This document shows positions 36,725-46,779 of a stretch of 64,000 nt of DNA, one piece after another. This DNA is from Xanthomonas bonasiae (GTDB lineage: Bacteria; Pseudomonadota; Gammaproteobacteria; Xanthomonadales; Xanthomonadaceae). The position numbers and the translations under genes are program-made. The first letter of the stretch is position 1, and each line of letters starts with the position of its first letter. The stretch is taken from positions 43,065 to 107,064 of the forward strand of contig NZ_JAFIWB010000019.1 in assembly GCF_017163705.1 (NCBI RefSeq), read 5' to 3'. Below the pieces are notes generated by a model. The model was not told the origin of the DNA. It saw only the letters and a program-made list of their open reading frames with translations, and did no database searches.

Positions 36725-39700
36725 GCGCGACCGGCCCCGCCACGCCCGCGCCGCCGCCGCGGCGCCCGCGCTTCTACCGGCGCAAGCGCTTCTGGTGGGG
36801 TTCGGGACTGACCATCGCCGGGCTGGGTTTGCTGGCCTTGCTGGCGGTGTACTGGCTGCTGCAGACGGTGGCCGGGCGCGACGTGCTGCTGGCGCAGGTG
36901 GTGGCGCGGCTGCCGGCCGGATCCTCGCTGACCTGGGAGCGCGCCGAGGGCCCCCTGGCCGGCCCGCTGATCCTGTACAACCTGGATTTCCGCTACGACC
37001 AGATCCACTTCACCGCCGAGCGCGCCTACCTGGATCCGGACATCCGCCCGCTGCTCGGGCGCAAGCTGCAACTCGACACGCTGCAACTGAAGAACGCCAC
37101 GCTCAACCTGGCCAAGAGCGACGAGCCGTTCGAGCTGCCGAGCTGGCCGCAGTCGCTGCCGCAGATCGAAGTGCCGCTGGCGCTGCAGGCCGATCGCATC
37201 CTGATCAACGGACTGCGCATCACCCAGGCGCAGCAGCCGATGATCGATATCCACACGCTGCATGGCGGCATCGAAGTGGCCAACGGCGAATTTCGCGCGA
37301 AGCGCCTGGTCGTGACCAGTGACCGCGGCGACTTCCGCGTCGATGGCGATTACGTGCCGGCGCAGGACTACAAGGCCAATCTCACCGCGAGTGCGGTATT
37401 GCCGGCTGCGCGCGGACGCACGCCGGCGCGGCTGGGCCTGATCGCGCGCGGCAACCTGGACAAGATGGAAGTGGCGATCGCCGGCAACGCGCCGGCACCG
37501 TTGCGCGCCACCCTGGTGTTCACCGGCCGCACCGATCCCACCTGGCAGTTCGCGGCGAGCAGCAAGGCGCTGGACCCGTCGCTGTTCGTGCCGCCCGGCG
37601 CCGCCGCGGCCCCCGCCAGCGAGCCGATCGCGTTCGACCTGAGCGCCTCCGGCAAGGGCGGCGACGCCAAGCTGCAGGGCCAGCTCGCATACGGCGCGCA
37701 GAAGCTGACGCTGGACCCGTCCAACGTGCGCCTGGACAACCAGGTGCTCACCGTCGCGCCGCTGCAACTGCGCGCCTTCGACGGCCAGGCGCGGCTGCGC
37801 GGCACCGCCGACTTCCGCGATCCGGACAACGCCACGTTCCGCTTCTCGGTCAACGCCAGCGGCCTGAATTTCGCCACCGCCCCGGATCCGTCCACGCCGG
37901 ACGCGCCGGCCGTGCCGATCAAACTGGTCGACGCCAATCTCGGCCTGGCCGGCACGCTGAAACAGTGGGCCACCTATGGTGAAGCCACCGTATCGCGCGG
38001 CAAGGACAGCGCCGAACTGCACCTCGATGTGCGCGGCGACGACCAGCGCGCGCAGCTCAAGCAGGTGCAGGCGAAGATGCCCAGCGGCACGCTCGACCTC
38101 GGCGGCGAAGTGGCCTGGGTACCGGAATTGAGTTGGGATGTTAACGCCAAACTGGCCGGCTTCGATCCCGGCTATTTCGCGCCGGGCTGGGACGGCAACC
38201 TGTCCGGCCAGTTCGCCTCCAAGGGCAAGCAGTTGTCGGCGCATGCCGACGGCAGCGCCGCCGGCTACCAGGCCAGCCTCGACGTGCCGCGCTTGAACGG
38301 CAAGCTGCGCAGCCGCCCGCTCGATGCCAACGGCAAGTTCGCGCTGCAGGGCGAACAGGGCGAAGGCAAGCTGCAACTGGCGCTGGGCGACAGCCGCGTG
38401 CAGGCGCAGGGCAAGGTCGGCGACCAGCTCGACATCGATGCGCAACTGCAGCCGCTGCAACTGGCCGATTTGCTGCCCGGCGCCACCGGCAGCCTGCGCG
38501 GCAGCGTGCGGGTCAAGGGCCGCCGCGATGCGCCCGACCTCACCGCCGACCTCACCGGCAACGGCCTGAAGTGGGACAGCTACGGCGCCGACAGCGTCAG
38601 CCTGCGCGGGCGCCTGCCGTGGCGCGGCAGTGGCGGCGAACTGGCGCTGCGCGGCAGCGCGATCAGCGCCGGCGTGGTGCTCGAGACAGTGCGCGTGGAT
38701 GCGCGCGGCGCGGTGGAAAACCTGCAGCTCGATGCCGACACCCACAACGACATGGGCGCGCTCGCCTTCGCCGGGCAACTGCGCCGCGACGGCGCGCGCT
38801 GGCAGGGTGGGTTGAATACGCTGCGGGTCGCGCCGGCCAAGGGCGAGCCGTGGCAACTGCGGCAACCGGCCACGTTCGCCATCGCCGGCAGCGCATTCAC
38901 TCTGTCCGACACCTGCCTCGGCGCGACCGGTGGCGGCGCGCTGTGCCTGGCCGCCAACTGGCCCAAGCAGGGCCTGACCGTGCGCGGCGACGCGCTGCCG
39001 CTGTCGCTGGTGCAGCCGTGGCTGCCGCCCAACAGCGGCCGCAAGATCTACCTGCGCGGCGAACTCACCCTCGACGGCAGCTTCAAGCCGGCCGGCAACG
39101 CCTGGCAGGGATCGCTGCGGCTGGCCTCGCCGGAAGGCGGCCTGCGCCTGGGCGACAACGCGCGCGGCGAACTGGTGCGCTACGACCAGTTCAGTTTCGT
39201 CACCGACTTCACCGCCCAGCACATCCACTCCAAGCTCGGCGTCGGCTTCAAGGGCGACGGCTTCATCGACGCCACCGTGGACACCGGCTGGGATGCGTAC
39301 GCGCCGCTCACCGGCGAGATCTACATGAACATGTCGCGGCTGTACTGGATGGAGCTGTTCTCGCCCGACCTGGTGCGGCCCAAAGGCTTGGTCGAAGGCC
39401 ACGTCAGCCTGCGCGGCACGCGCTCGCAGCCATCGATGGGCGGCAACGCCACGCTCAGCGACTTCACCGGCGAACTGCCGGCGCTGGGCCTGACCCTGAG
39501 CGAAGGCAAGGGCCGCTTCGACGCGCAGCCGGACGGCTCGGCGCGCATCGTCGCCTCGGTCAAATCCGGCGAAGGCACGCTCAACGTCGACGGCGGCCTG
39601 TCGTGGTACGGCGACACCACGCCACTGCAGTTGAATATCCGCGGCACCAACGTGCTGCTGTCCAATACCGCAGAACTGCGCGCGGTGGCCAATCCCGACC

Positions 39701-40557
39701 TGCAGTTCGGCATCGCCAACAAGACCATGAAATTGAACGGCCAGGTCACCGTGCCGTCGGCGGACATCGATCTGGAGCGGCTGGACCGCGGCACCTCGGT
39801 GTCCGAGGACGTGGTGGTGCTGGATCCGGCTGACCCCGAGGAAGCGCCGAGCTCGCCGCTGGAAATGGACCTGCGCGTGGTGCTCGGCGACCAGGTCAAG
39901 ATGGCCGGCTTCGGCCTGAAGGGCGCGCTGACCGGCGCCATGCAGGTGCGCTCGCGCCAGGGCCGCGAGATGACCGCCACCGGCGGCCTGGACGTCAGCG
40001 GCCAGTACAAGGCCTACGGCCAGGACCTGACCATCACCCGCGGCCAGCTGACCTGGAGCAACAACATCGTCTCCGACCCGCGCATCAACATGCGCGCGCA
40101 ACGCAAGGTCGGCGACGTCACCGCCGGCATCGACGTCACCGGCCGCGCCACCGCCCCGCGCGCCGACGTGTGGTCGGACCCGTCGATGTCGCAATCCGAA
40201 GCGATGTCGTATCTGGTACTCGGCCGCAGCCTCAGCAACGCCAGCAGCGACGAAGCCGACCAGGTCACCGCCGCGGCCAGTGCGCTGTCCGCCGGCAGCG
40301 GCATCCTCGCCTCGCAACTCGGTGCCAAGCTCGGCTTCGACGACGCCGGCGTCAGCCAGTCGCGCACCCTCGGCGGCTCGGTGGTCGGTTTCGGCAAATA
40401 TCTCTCGCCGAAACTCTACGTCAGTTATGGCGTGTCGCTGATCGGCAGCGGTTCGGTCTTGACCCTGAAATACCTGCTCGGCCGCGGCTTCGACGCGGAG
40501 GTGGAATCGAGCACGGTGGAGAATCGTGGGTCGCTTAATTGGCGGAAGGAGAAGTAG
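36721..40557 (+). CDS. tamB: TamB, inner-membrane-anchored AsmA-like bridge protein
   Basis: 1278 residues from GTG 36721; GGAG lies about eight bases upstream, within the tamA end. One N-terminal membrane anchor (about residues 23-43) is followed by a very long beta-groove region of repeating strand pairs (AsmA/TamB type) spanning the periplasm. The C-terminal DUF490 domain shows RGQLTWSNNIVSDPRINMRAQR, SQSEAMSYLVLGR and LGFGKYLSPKLYVSYGVSL-like motifs typical of TamB. It may carry lipids between membranes and supports TamA. A stem GGAAGGA/TCCTTCC flanks the stop codon (40544-40567), without a T run. The following 167 bp hold no recognised feature. Confidence 0.94.
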   Translation: MSATGPATPAPPPRRPRFYRRKRFWWGSGLTIAGLGLLALLAVYWLLQTVAGRDVLLAQVVARLPAGSSLTWERAEGPLAGPLILYNLDFRYDQIHFTAERAYLDPDIRPLLGRKLQLDTLQLKNATLNLAKSDEPFELPSWPQSLPQIEVPLALQADRILINGLRITQAQQPMIDIHTLHGGIEVANGEFRAKRLVVTSDRGDFRVDGDYVPAQDYKANLTASAVLPAARGRTPARLGLIARGNLDKMEVAIAGNAPAPLRATLVFTGRTDPTWQFAASSKALDPSLFVPPGAAAAPASEPIAFDLSASGKGGDAKLQGQLAYGAQKLTLDPSNVRLDNQVLTVAPLQLRAFDGQARLRGTADFRDPDNATFRFSVNASGLNFATAPDPSTPDAPAVPIKLVDANLGLAGTLKQWATYGEATVSRGKDSAELHLDVRGDDQRAQLKQVQAKMPSGTLDLGGEVAWVPELSWDVNAKLAGFDPGYFAPGWDGNLSGQFASKGKQLSAHADGSAAGYQASLDVPRLNGKLRSRPLDANGKFALQGEQGEGKLQLALGDSRVQAQGKVGDQLDIDAQLQPLQLADLLPGATGSLRGSVRVKGRRDAPDLTADLTGNGLKWDSYGADSVSLRGRLPWRGSGGELALRGSAISAGVVLETVRVDARGAVENLQLDADTHNDMGALAFAGQLRRDGARWQGGLNTLRVAPAKGEPWQLRQPATFAIAGSAFTLSDTCLGATGGGALCLAANWPKQGLTVRGDALPLSLVQPWLPPNSGRKIYLRGELTLDGSFKPAGNAWQGSLRLASPEGGLRLGDNARGELVRYDQFSFVTDFTAQHIHSKLGVGFKGDGFIDATVDTGWDAYAPLTGEIYMNMSRLYWMELFSPDLVRPKGLVEGHVSLRGTRSQPSMGGNATLSDFTGELPALGLTLSEGKGRFDAQPDGSARIVASVKSGEGTLNVDGGLSWYGDTTPLQLNIRGTNVLLSNTAELRAVANPDLQFGIANKTMKLNGQVTVPSADIDLERLDRGTSVSEDVVVLDPADPEEAPSSPLEMDLRVVLGDQVKMAGFGLKGALTGAMQVRSRQGREMTATGGLDVSGQYKAYGQDLTITRGQLTWSNNIVSDPRINMRAQRKVGDVTAGIDVTGRATAPRADVWSDPSMSQSEAMSYLVLGRSLSNASSDEADQVTAAASALSAGSGILASQLGAKLGFDDAGVSQSRTLGGSVVGFGKYLSPKLYVSYGVSLIGSGSVLTLKYLLGRGFDAEVESSTVENRGSLNWRKEK

Positions 40558-40724
40558 GGTTCCTTCCTGGTGCTTGCGCCTCAGATGTCGGTGTGTTGAA
40601 GGTGATTAGTGTGCTGTCGGGGCTTGCCCAGTAGAGTTATAAGGACGAGTTGATCGGTAGCACTGAGCCGGAGTTCGGGAAGTTGGAGCCGGCTCGCTGT
40701 GCAAGCCACTTAGAGCTCAGTGAT

Positions 40725-41072
40725 ATGATCGAAACACGTTTTGCAACCAGAACATTCCAGCTGTAGGACTATCGCGTTAGCCATGGGCTGCTGCTTGTTC
40801 GAAGCCCGCAAAGCACGGATGAACCCAGGAATGTCGATGTAATTTGCACAGGTGTTGAATATCTTGCCTTACCGCGGTTCATGCGCGGGCTGGAGCTTGC
40901 GGAGCCTACGTTGGATGAGCTTCAACACTTGGAAGACATGCTCGGCAGAGAGGTTGCTGGATCGTCAGTTGCCATTTTTGTTTCTTCCGGGCGCCGGTTC
41001 CCGGTTGTTGCAGCTGGCTTTAAGGTTGAAAAGAACAAAAAACAGATATTCGACAACGGTCTTGAGGCGTGA
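40725..41072 (+). pseudogene. Small gene interrupted by one in-frame TAG
   Basis: From ATG 40725 one frame reads MIETRFATRTFQL, stops at TAG 40764, and continues DYRVSHGLLLVRSP ... NVDVICTGVEYLALP ... LDELQHLEDMLGRE ... RRFPVVAAGFKVEKNK to a stop at 41070. That is a coherent ~115-residue protein with one nonsense codon. The TAG stands where TGG (Trp) would make RTFQLWDYRVSHG, so a single G-to-A change would explain it. The protein reads like a small cytosolic hypothetical protein family; function unknown. Composition is more AT-rich than its neighbours, a possible sign of transfer. The frame is also open upstream to 40635, meaning a longer original protein cannot be excluded. The 218 bp after it show nothing. 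Confidence 0.6.
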
Positions 41073-41290
41073 AGTGATTTTGACTTCGTCGTCCGTGTAT
41101 CCGGTTGCGCGACTGCCGTACCTCCAGAGTGCATATCGCCCTCTTGGTTCGGTTGATGGGTGAGCTTGCTCGCGCTGATCCACGAGCGGTCCCATCTACG
41201 GGTTTCATATGCGGCTACGAGTACGGGGTCGGTTGCCGCGAACGCAACGCCCGGCTAAGGTCACGGTCACTGCATCGCCATGACATCCGC

Positions 41291-43438
41291 ATGTCCAAAC
41301 CCAACGCACTTGCCGCTTCGCTCACGCTTAGCCTCGCCCTCACTGCGACCGCCCATGCCGACGAAGGTATGTGGATGCCGTCCCAATTGCCTGAGCTGGC
41401 CAAGCCACTGCGCGAGGCCGGCTTCCGTGGGGATCCGCGCGATCTGGCGACGGTGACGCAGCCGCCGTTAAGTGCGGTGGTGAAGGTCGGGGGCGGGACC
41501 GGGGCGTTCGTGTCGGGCGAGGGCTTGCTGCTGACCAACCACCATGTGGCCTATGGGGTGATCCAGTACAACACCTCGGCCAAGGAGAACCTGATCGAAC
41601 AGGGGTTCATCGCCAAGGATCGCCGCGACGAGCGCGCGGCCAATCCGGATTTCCGTGTGCTGGTGACGGTGGGCTTCGACAAGGTCACCGACGCCGTGCT
41701 GGGGCCGGCCAAGGGCAAGACCGGGCGCGCCTATTACGATGCGGTGGATGCGGCGAGCAAGCGCATCGTGGCCGACTGCGAGCGCGAGGGCGGGGTGCGC
41801 TGCAGCGTCGCCAACATGTACTACGGCACCGACTTCTATCGGATCCGGCAGCTGGAGTTGCGCGATGTGCGCCTAGTCTATGCGCCGCCGCGGGCGATCG
41901 GCAACTACGGCGACGAGATCGACAATTTCATCTGGCCGCGGCACAGCGGCGATTTCACCTTGCTGCGCGCCTATGTCGGCAAGGACGGCAAGCCGGCCGA
42001 CTACAGTGCCGACAATGTGCCTTACCAGCCGCCGGCGCATCTGCAGATCGCCACGCAGGGGCCGAAGGCCGGGGACTTCGCGATGTTGGCCGGCTATCCG
42101 GGCATCACCTATCGGCATCGCACGGCGGCGGAGTTCGACGAGCAGGTGAACTGGACGCTGCCGCAGCGGGTGGCGGTGTATGACCAGATGATCGCGGTCA
42201 TCGAAGCGGCGGGCAAGGCGGATGCGGAGGCGCGTACGCGCTATGCGGCGCAGCTGCAGTCGCTGAAGAACAATCGCAAGCGTGCGGCAGGCGAGCTGGA
42301 AGGGATGCAGCGCAGCGATGCGGTGCGGCTGCGCGGCGAGGACGAGCGCGGGATGCTCGCCGCCACACAGGGCGACGATGCGCGCGACATCGCAGCTTTG
42401 CAGGCGCTGCTGGCCGATGCCTCGGCGCTGCGTGAGCGTGATCTGCTGCTGACCTTGATCGGTACCCAGACCCAGTTGCTGCGCTCGGCGCTGACGCTGG
42501 AGCGGTTGCGGCTGGAGTCGGCCAAACCCGACGATCAGCGCGAAACCGGCTACCAGCAGCGCGACCAGGCGCTGATCGAGGGCACGCTGAAGCAGGTACA
42601 GCGGCGCTACTCGCCTGCGGTGGAGAAGGCGCTGCTGAGTGCGCTGCTGACGCGCTACCAGCAGTTGCCCGATGCGCAGCGCGTGGCTGAATTCGACGCG
42701 GCGTTCGGGCGCACGCCGGCACAGTTGCAGCAGGCCCTGGACAAGCTCTATGCCGGGACCAAGCTGGGCGAGGAAGCCGAGCGCCTGTTGCGCTTCGCTG
42801 CCGCGCGCGAAGGCAAGCCGGTGGCGGCCGATCCGCTGACGACGCTGGCCGCGGCGCTGGTGCCGGCGCAACTGCGCCTGGAGAACGAGCGCAAGACGCG
42901 CGAGGGCGAGCAGCTGCGCCTGCGTCCGGCCTACATGCGTGCGCTGTTCGCCTGGCGCAAGCAGCAGGGGCGGGCGGTGTATCCGGATGCCAACAGCACA
43001 CTGCGCGTCAGCTACGGCCGGGTCGAGCCGCTGGCGCCGCGCGATGCGGTGAGCTTCGCGCCGGTGACCACGGTGGCCGGCATCGTCGAGAAGAACACCG
43101 GGCAGGCGCCGTTCGACGCGCCCAAGCCGCTGTTGGATGCGATCGCCAAGGGCGACTTCGGCAGCACCGCCGATGCGCAGCTGAAGACGCAGCCGGTGAA
43201 TTTCCTGACCAACCTGGACACGACCGGCGGCAATTCGGGTTCGCCGGTGCTCAACGCGCGCGGCGAGCTGATCGGGTTGAATTTCGACAGCAACTGGGAG
43301 GCGGTCAGCGCCAGCTGGTGGTACGACCCGCGCTACAAGCGTGCGATCCATGTGGACATGCGCTACCTGCGCTGGTTGCTGGCCAAGGTCTATCCGGCGC
43401 CGCAGTTGCTGCAGGAACTGCGGTTGCCTGCGGAATGA
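41291..43438 (+). CDS. S46-family dipeptidyl peptidase (DPP7/DPP11 type)
   Basis: Periplasmic serine exopeptidase that removes dipeptides from peptide N-termini. 715 residues with a signal peptide ending ATAHA, then DEGMWMPSQLPEL, the family's usual mature start. Chymotrypsin-fold triad candidates: His85 in LTNHHVAYG, Asp221 in HSGDFTLLR and Ser649 in GGNSGSPV. An internal helical domain (about 300-560) covers the active site as in DPP7/DPP11. The S1-pocket segment reads LIGLNFDSNWEA. It lacks the Arg expected for an Asp/Glu-specific DPP11, so a DPP7-like broad specificity is more likely. Such enzymes feed peptide uptake in Xanthomonadaceae. Start ATG 41291 is set by the signal peptide. Confidence 0.93.
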   Translation: MSKPNALAASLTLSLALTATAHADEGMWMPSQLPELAKPLREAGFRGDPRDLATVTQPPLSAVVKVGGGTGAFVSGEGLLLTNHHVAYGVIQYNTSAKENLIEQGFIAKDRRDERAANPDFRVLVTVGFDKVTDAVLGPAKGKTGRAYYDAVDAASKRIVADCEREGGVRCSVANMYYGTDFYRIRQLELRDVRLVYAPPRAIGNYGDEIDNFIWPRHSGDFTLLRAYVGKDGKPADYSADNVPYQPPAHLQIATQGPKAGDFAMLAGYPGITYRHRTAAEFDEQVNWTLPQRVAVYDQMIAVIEAAGKADAEARTRYAAQLQSLKNNRKRAAGELEGMQRSDAVRLRGEDERGMLAATQGDDARDIAALQALLADASALRERDLLLTLIGTQTQLLRSALTLERLRLESAKPDDQRETGYQQRDQALIEGTLKQVQRRYSPAVEKALLSALLTRYQQLPDAQRVAEFDAAFGRTPAQLQQALDKLYAGTKLGEEAERLLRFAAAREGKPVAADPLTTLAAALVPAQLRLENERKTREGEQLRLRPAYMRALFAWRKQQGRAVYPDANSTLRVSYGRVEPLAPRDAVSFAPVTTVAGIVEKNTGQAPFDAPKPLLDAIAKGDFGSTADAQLKTQPVNFLTNLDTTGGNSGSPVLNARGELIGLNFDSNWEAVSASWWYDPRYKRAIHVDMRYLRWLLAKVYPAPQLLQELRLPAE

Positions 43439-43448
43439 GTAAGGCCGT

Positions 43449-43466
43449 GCCCGGCAAGTGCCGGGC
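43449..43466 (+). terminator. Possible weak terminator hairpin after the peptidase gene
   Basis: GCCCGGC (43449-43455), AAGT loop, GCCGGGC (43460-43466), a perfect 7-bp stem 10 bases after the stop codon. Only TTGG follows, not a real U tract, so termination may be inefficient or depend on Rho. The rest of the 236-bp gap shows nothing. Confidence 0.4.
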
Positions 43467-43674
43467 TTGGTGCTCCACAGTGATGCCGGCGGCCGGAGTG
43501 CGGCGCGCGGCATTTGGATGGAGCAACGTGCATCCGGGTGCGGCGCCATGCGCGGTGGTCCGTCGCCGGCCAGGCGGTGCCGTGGTGCGCGCGCTACGAT
43601 CCGCGCGTTTCGGCGCGCATGCCGATCTGCACGCGCCGCAACGTTCTTCACGGGCGTCCCGGTAGGTTGTGGCG

Positions 43675-44292
43675 ATGTTGCCGACACCGCTGCCGCGCAC
43701 GTTCTACGCTCGCGACGCGCACCTGGTGGCGCCGCAACTGTTGAACAAGCTGCTGATCGCCGACGACGGCCGCTGCGGTCGCATCGTCGAGGTCGAGGCG
43801 TACTGCGGCGCCGAGGATCCGGCGGCACATTCGTTCCGTGGCATGACCCCGCGCACGCAAGTGATGTTCGGGCCGCCCGGCCATCTGTACGTCTACTTCA
43901 TCTACGGCATGCATTGGGCGCTCAACGCGGTGTGCGGCGGCGCGCCCGGGCATGCGGTGCTGATCCGTGCGCTGGCGCCGATCGCAGGAATCGAGGCGAT
44001 GCAGTTAGCGCGCGGCGCGGGACGTATCGCCGATCTCACCCGCGGGCCCGGCCGGCTGGCAAAGGCGCTGGGTGCTTCGGGTGCGGACAACGGGCTGGAT
44101 CTGACCCAGGCCAGCTCGCGCCTGTGGCTGGGTGAGGATGGCACGCCTCCACCTGCGGATCCGGTCGCCACGCCGCGTATCGGCATCAGCAAGGCTACGG
44201 AGGCGTTGTGGCGTTGGTATGTGCCTGGCGATCCGAACGTATCGGGGCCGTCGTCGTCGGGAACGAAGCGCGAGGTTGTGCGCAAAGGCTGA
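43675..44292 (+). CDS. DNA-3-methyladenine glycosylase (AAG/Mpg family)
   Basis: Base-excision repair enzyme that removes alkylated purines. 205 residues with family blocks in order: [40 protein letters not shown] (Glu39 or Glu41, the catalytic EVEAY site), [27 protein letters not shown], and [13 protein letters not shown] toward the end. Start ATG 43675 follows GGTAGG; a GTG at 43669 is possible. It appears to be a single-gene unit next to a REP cluster. Confidence 0.92.
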   Translation: MLPTPLPRTFYARDAHLVAPQLLNKLLIADDGRCGRIVEVEAYCGAEDPAAHSFRGMTPRTQVMFGPPGHLYVYFIYGMHWALNAVCGGAPGHAVLIRALAPIAGIEAMQLARGAGRIADLTRGPGRLAKALGASGADNGLDLTQASSRLWLGEDGTPPPADPVATPRIGISKATEALWRWYVPGDPNVSGPSSSGTKREVVRKG

Positions 44293-44357
44293 GTAGCGAG
44301 GGACCTCATCCACAGGCGTAACGCTCGCGGTGCGATGGCGTGGCCGCGATCAAAGGC

Positions 44358-44492
44358 GTCGGGACTGAAGTCCCTCCCACAGTGCACACACCCAGTTCTC
44401 CGCGAGCCCTGTAGGAGCGGCTTCAGCCGCGACGAGCGAAGCGGAGAAGTCTCTCCAGTTGGGAAGTTGTCGGGGCTAAAGCCCCTCCTACA
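44358..44492. repeat. Cluster of three REP-like palindromes
   Basis: Three short dyads in the 393-bp gap before gntK: GTCGGGACTGAAGTCCCTCC (from 44358), TGTAGGAGCGGCTTCAGCCG (from 44410) and GTCGGGGCTAAAGCCCCTCC (from 44469). Each has a 5-7 bp stem around TTCA, TGAA or TAAA and an adjoining CTCCTACA or TGTAGGAG tag. The middle one is in the opposite orientation. This is the REP/BIME class common in Xanthomonas intergenic DNA. The remainder of the gap holds no gene. Confidence 0.8.
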
Positions 44493-44685
44493 AAAGCTCA
44501 GGTGCGTCGCTGCAGCGACAGGCGCTGGATCGCCCCGCCGATGGCAGCCGCGATGCTGACAATGCGATTGAGGCAACTTCACACGCATGAGGATTGCCGA
44601 ACGTGTCATCGCGTCAATCGCCTGAGACCGTAAAAGCCGCATCGATGCCCGATATGATCGCCACAGCACGAGGCGAAGAATCACA

Positions 44686-45249
44686 CTAGCCGGTGCCGAC
44701 GCTCGCACCGATAGGCACCGCATCCAGCTGCGCAATCGCATCCGCCACCACTGCATCGAACGGCGCATCCACGTCCACCGAGAGCACGTCCGGCTCCTCC
44801 AGCGGCAGCTCCAGCGTATCGATCTGACTCTGCAACAGGCCCGGCGGCATGAAGTGACCGCTGCGCCGTGCCAGGCGTTCGGCGATCACATGCGCGGCCG
44901 CATGCAGGAACACGAAACGCATCGGCACGCCGCTGTCGCGCAGCTGCTGTCGGTGTACACGGCGCAATCCGGAAAAGGCAAGCACGACGCTTTGGCCGGC
45001 ATCGATCGATTGGCGCAGGCGCAGCGCCAGCGCCGCCACCCATGGCACGCGCTGCGCATCGGTGAGCGGCACGCCGCGCGCCATCTGTGCCTTGGCCTCG
45101 GCGCTGTGGAAGTCGTCCGCGTCCAGGAACGCGAGGCCATAGTGCGCGGCCAGCGCCTGCGCGACGCTGGTCTTGCCGCTGCCGGAAATGCCCATCACGA
45201 CGATGGCTTCGCTGCGCTGCGGCACGGAATTCTGGGATGTCGCGTCCAT
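44686..45249 (-). CDS. gntK: Gluconokinase
   Basis: Phosphorylates D-gluconate to 6-phosphogluconate for the Entner-Doudoroff or pentose-phosphate pathways. 187 residues from ATG 45249 (GTG 45252 directly before it is an alternative). P-loop VMGISGSGKT (residues 18-27), then LDADDFHSAEAKAQMARGVPLTDAQRVPW, the gluconate/nucleotide signature of GntK, and LAFSGLRRVHRQQLR and RSGHFMPPGLLQSQ near the end. It is divergent from a sugar transporter and a GH94 phosphorylase. A phosphorylase releasing gluconate would need exactly this kinase, which supports a cellobionate pathway. Confidence 0.93.
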   Translation of the reverse strand: MDATSQNSVPQRSEAIVVMGISGSGKTSVAQALAAHYGLAFLDADDFHSAEAKAQMARGVPLTDAQRVPWVAALALRLRQSIDAGQSVVLAFSGLRRVHRQQLRDSGVPMRFVFLHAAAHVIAERLARRSGHFMPPGLLQSQIDTLELPLEEPDVLSVDVDAPFDAVVADAIAQLDAVPIGASVGTG

Positions 45250-45399
45250 CACGAGCGGTTATACCTTGCACGGGGTTTGGCATGATGCGCGCGTCGGCGT
45301 TGGCGATGCGCGCAGCGTGGTGTAGCGTCGGCACGCCACGATCAGCGGAACGTGCCTGGCGCCGTTCCATCATCGCATGACCACCCGACAGGATCGCCG

Positions 45400-46779
45400 A
45401 TGCCCACCCCGCCGCAACGCGCCGATGCCCCGCTGCGCTGGACCGAGAAGGTCGGCTACGGCATGGGCGACATGGGCTTCAATTTCTACTGGGCCAACAT
45501 CTCCGCGTTCCTGCTGATCTTCTACACCGACACCATGGGCCTGCCAGCGGCGGCCGTAGGCACGATGATCCTGCTGACCAAGGTGGTCGACGCGGTCACC
45601 GATCCGCTGATGGGGGCGATCGCCGACCGCACCCGCTCGCGTTGGGGCAAGTTCCGGCCGTATCTGCTGTTCGCGGCGCTGCCGATGGCCGCTAGCGGCG
45701 TGCTGGCCTACACCACGCCGGATCTGGGCCAGGGCGGGCGGCTGGTCTGGGCCTACGTCACCTTCGGCTTGATGATGCTGATGTACACGGTGATCAGCAT
45801 TCCGTATTCGGCGCTGTCGGGGGTGATCACCGCCGACAGCCAGCAGCGCACCACGCTGATCAGCTTCCGCTTCATCGCCGCCTTCGCCGGCACCACGCTG
45901 GTCAACTACGCCACGCTGGACATGGTGCGCTGGTTCGGCAACGGCGACGATGCGCAGGGCTGGCAACGCACCATGCTGGTCTACGGCATCGCCGCGGCGG
46001 CGCTGTTCGCGATCGTGTTCGCCACCACGCGCGAGCGCGTGCAGCCGCTGCCGCAGCCGCGCGCGCCGGTGCTGCAGGACATCGCCGACCTGCTGCGCAA
46101 TCCGCCATGGCGGGTGCTGTTCGCGCTGGCGCTGATCATCATGATCACCATCGTCATGCGCGCCGGCGCCGGCGTGTACTACTTCAAGTACTACGTCGGC
46201 CGCCCGGACCTGACCGGCTGGTTCCTGGGCAGCTATTCGGTGGCGCTGGCGGTGGGCGCGGCGGCCACGCCGCTGCTGACCCGGTTGTGCGACAAGCGCC
46301 GGCTGATGATGTGGCTGATGGCGGTGGTCGGCGTACTCAGCTGCGCGATGTTCTTCATTCCGCGCGAGGCGATCTGGGCGCTGTTCGCGATCAACCTGCT
46401 GATCGGCCTGGCGCTGGGTCCGAAATCGCCGCTGGCGTTCTCGATGTATGCCGACACCGCCGACTACACCGAATGGAAGACCGGGCGCCGCGCCACTGCG
46501 ATGACGTTCTCGGCGGCCACGTTCTCACAGAAGCTCGGCGGCGCGCTGGCCTCGGCCTGCATCGCCTGGATGCTGGCGGGCATGGGCTATGTGGCCAACC
46601 AGGCGCAGAGCGACGCCTCGCAGTTGGGCATCGTGCTGCTGCTGACGGTGATCCCCGGCGCGGTCGCGTTCCTGGCGGCGTGGACGATGCGGTTCTACCC
46701 GCTCGACGATGCGGCACTGCTGCGTATCCAGCAGGAACTGGCCGTGCGCAAGCGCGCCGCGGAGGAGGCAAGCGCATGA
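45400..46779 (+). CDS. GPH-family (MFS) sugar:cation symporter
   Basis: Twelve-helix inner-membrane transporter of the glycoside-pentoside-hexuronide family, 459 residues. Family signature: [15 protein letters not shown] at the N-terminus, [23 protein letters not shown] after helix 2, and [17 protein letters not shown] in the second half. Start ATG 45400 has AGGA nine bases upstream. Its stop overlaps the ATG of the GH94 gene (ATGA), so both are cotranslated. From context the cargo is probably a disaccharide such as cellobionic acid or cellobiose; the sequence alone does not decide. Confidence 0.92.
   Translation: MPTPPQRADAPLRWTEKVGYGMGDMGFNFYWANISAFLLIFYTDTMGLPAAAVGTMILLTKVVDAVTDPLMGAIADRTRSRWGKFRPYLLFAALPMAASGVLAYTTPDLGQGGRLVWAYVTFGLMMLMYTVISIPYSALSGVITADSQQRTTLISFRFIAAFAGTTLVNYATLDMVRWFGNGDDAQGWQRTMLVYGIAAAALFAIVFATTRERVQPLPQPRAPVLQDIADLLRNPPWRVLFALALIIMITIVMRAGAGVYYFKYYVGRPDLTGWFLGSYSVALAVGAAATPLLTRLCDKRRLMMWLMAVVGVLSCAMFFIPREAIWALFAINLLIGLALGPKSPLAFSMYADTADYTEWKTGRRATAMTFSAATFSQKLGGALASACIAWMLAGMGYVANQAQSDASQLGIVLLLTVIPGAVAFLAAWTMRFYPLDDAALLRIQQELAVRKRAAEEASA

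Noticed and set aside
44293..44685. CRISPR array
   Set aside because: The three palindromes are irregularly spaced, differ in sequence and alternate in orientation; they are REP elements.
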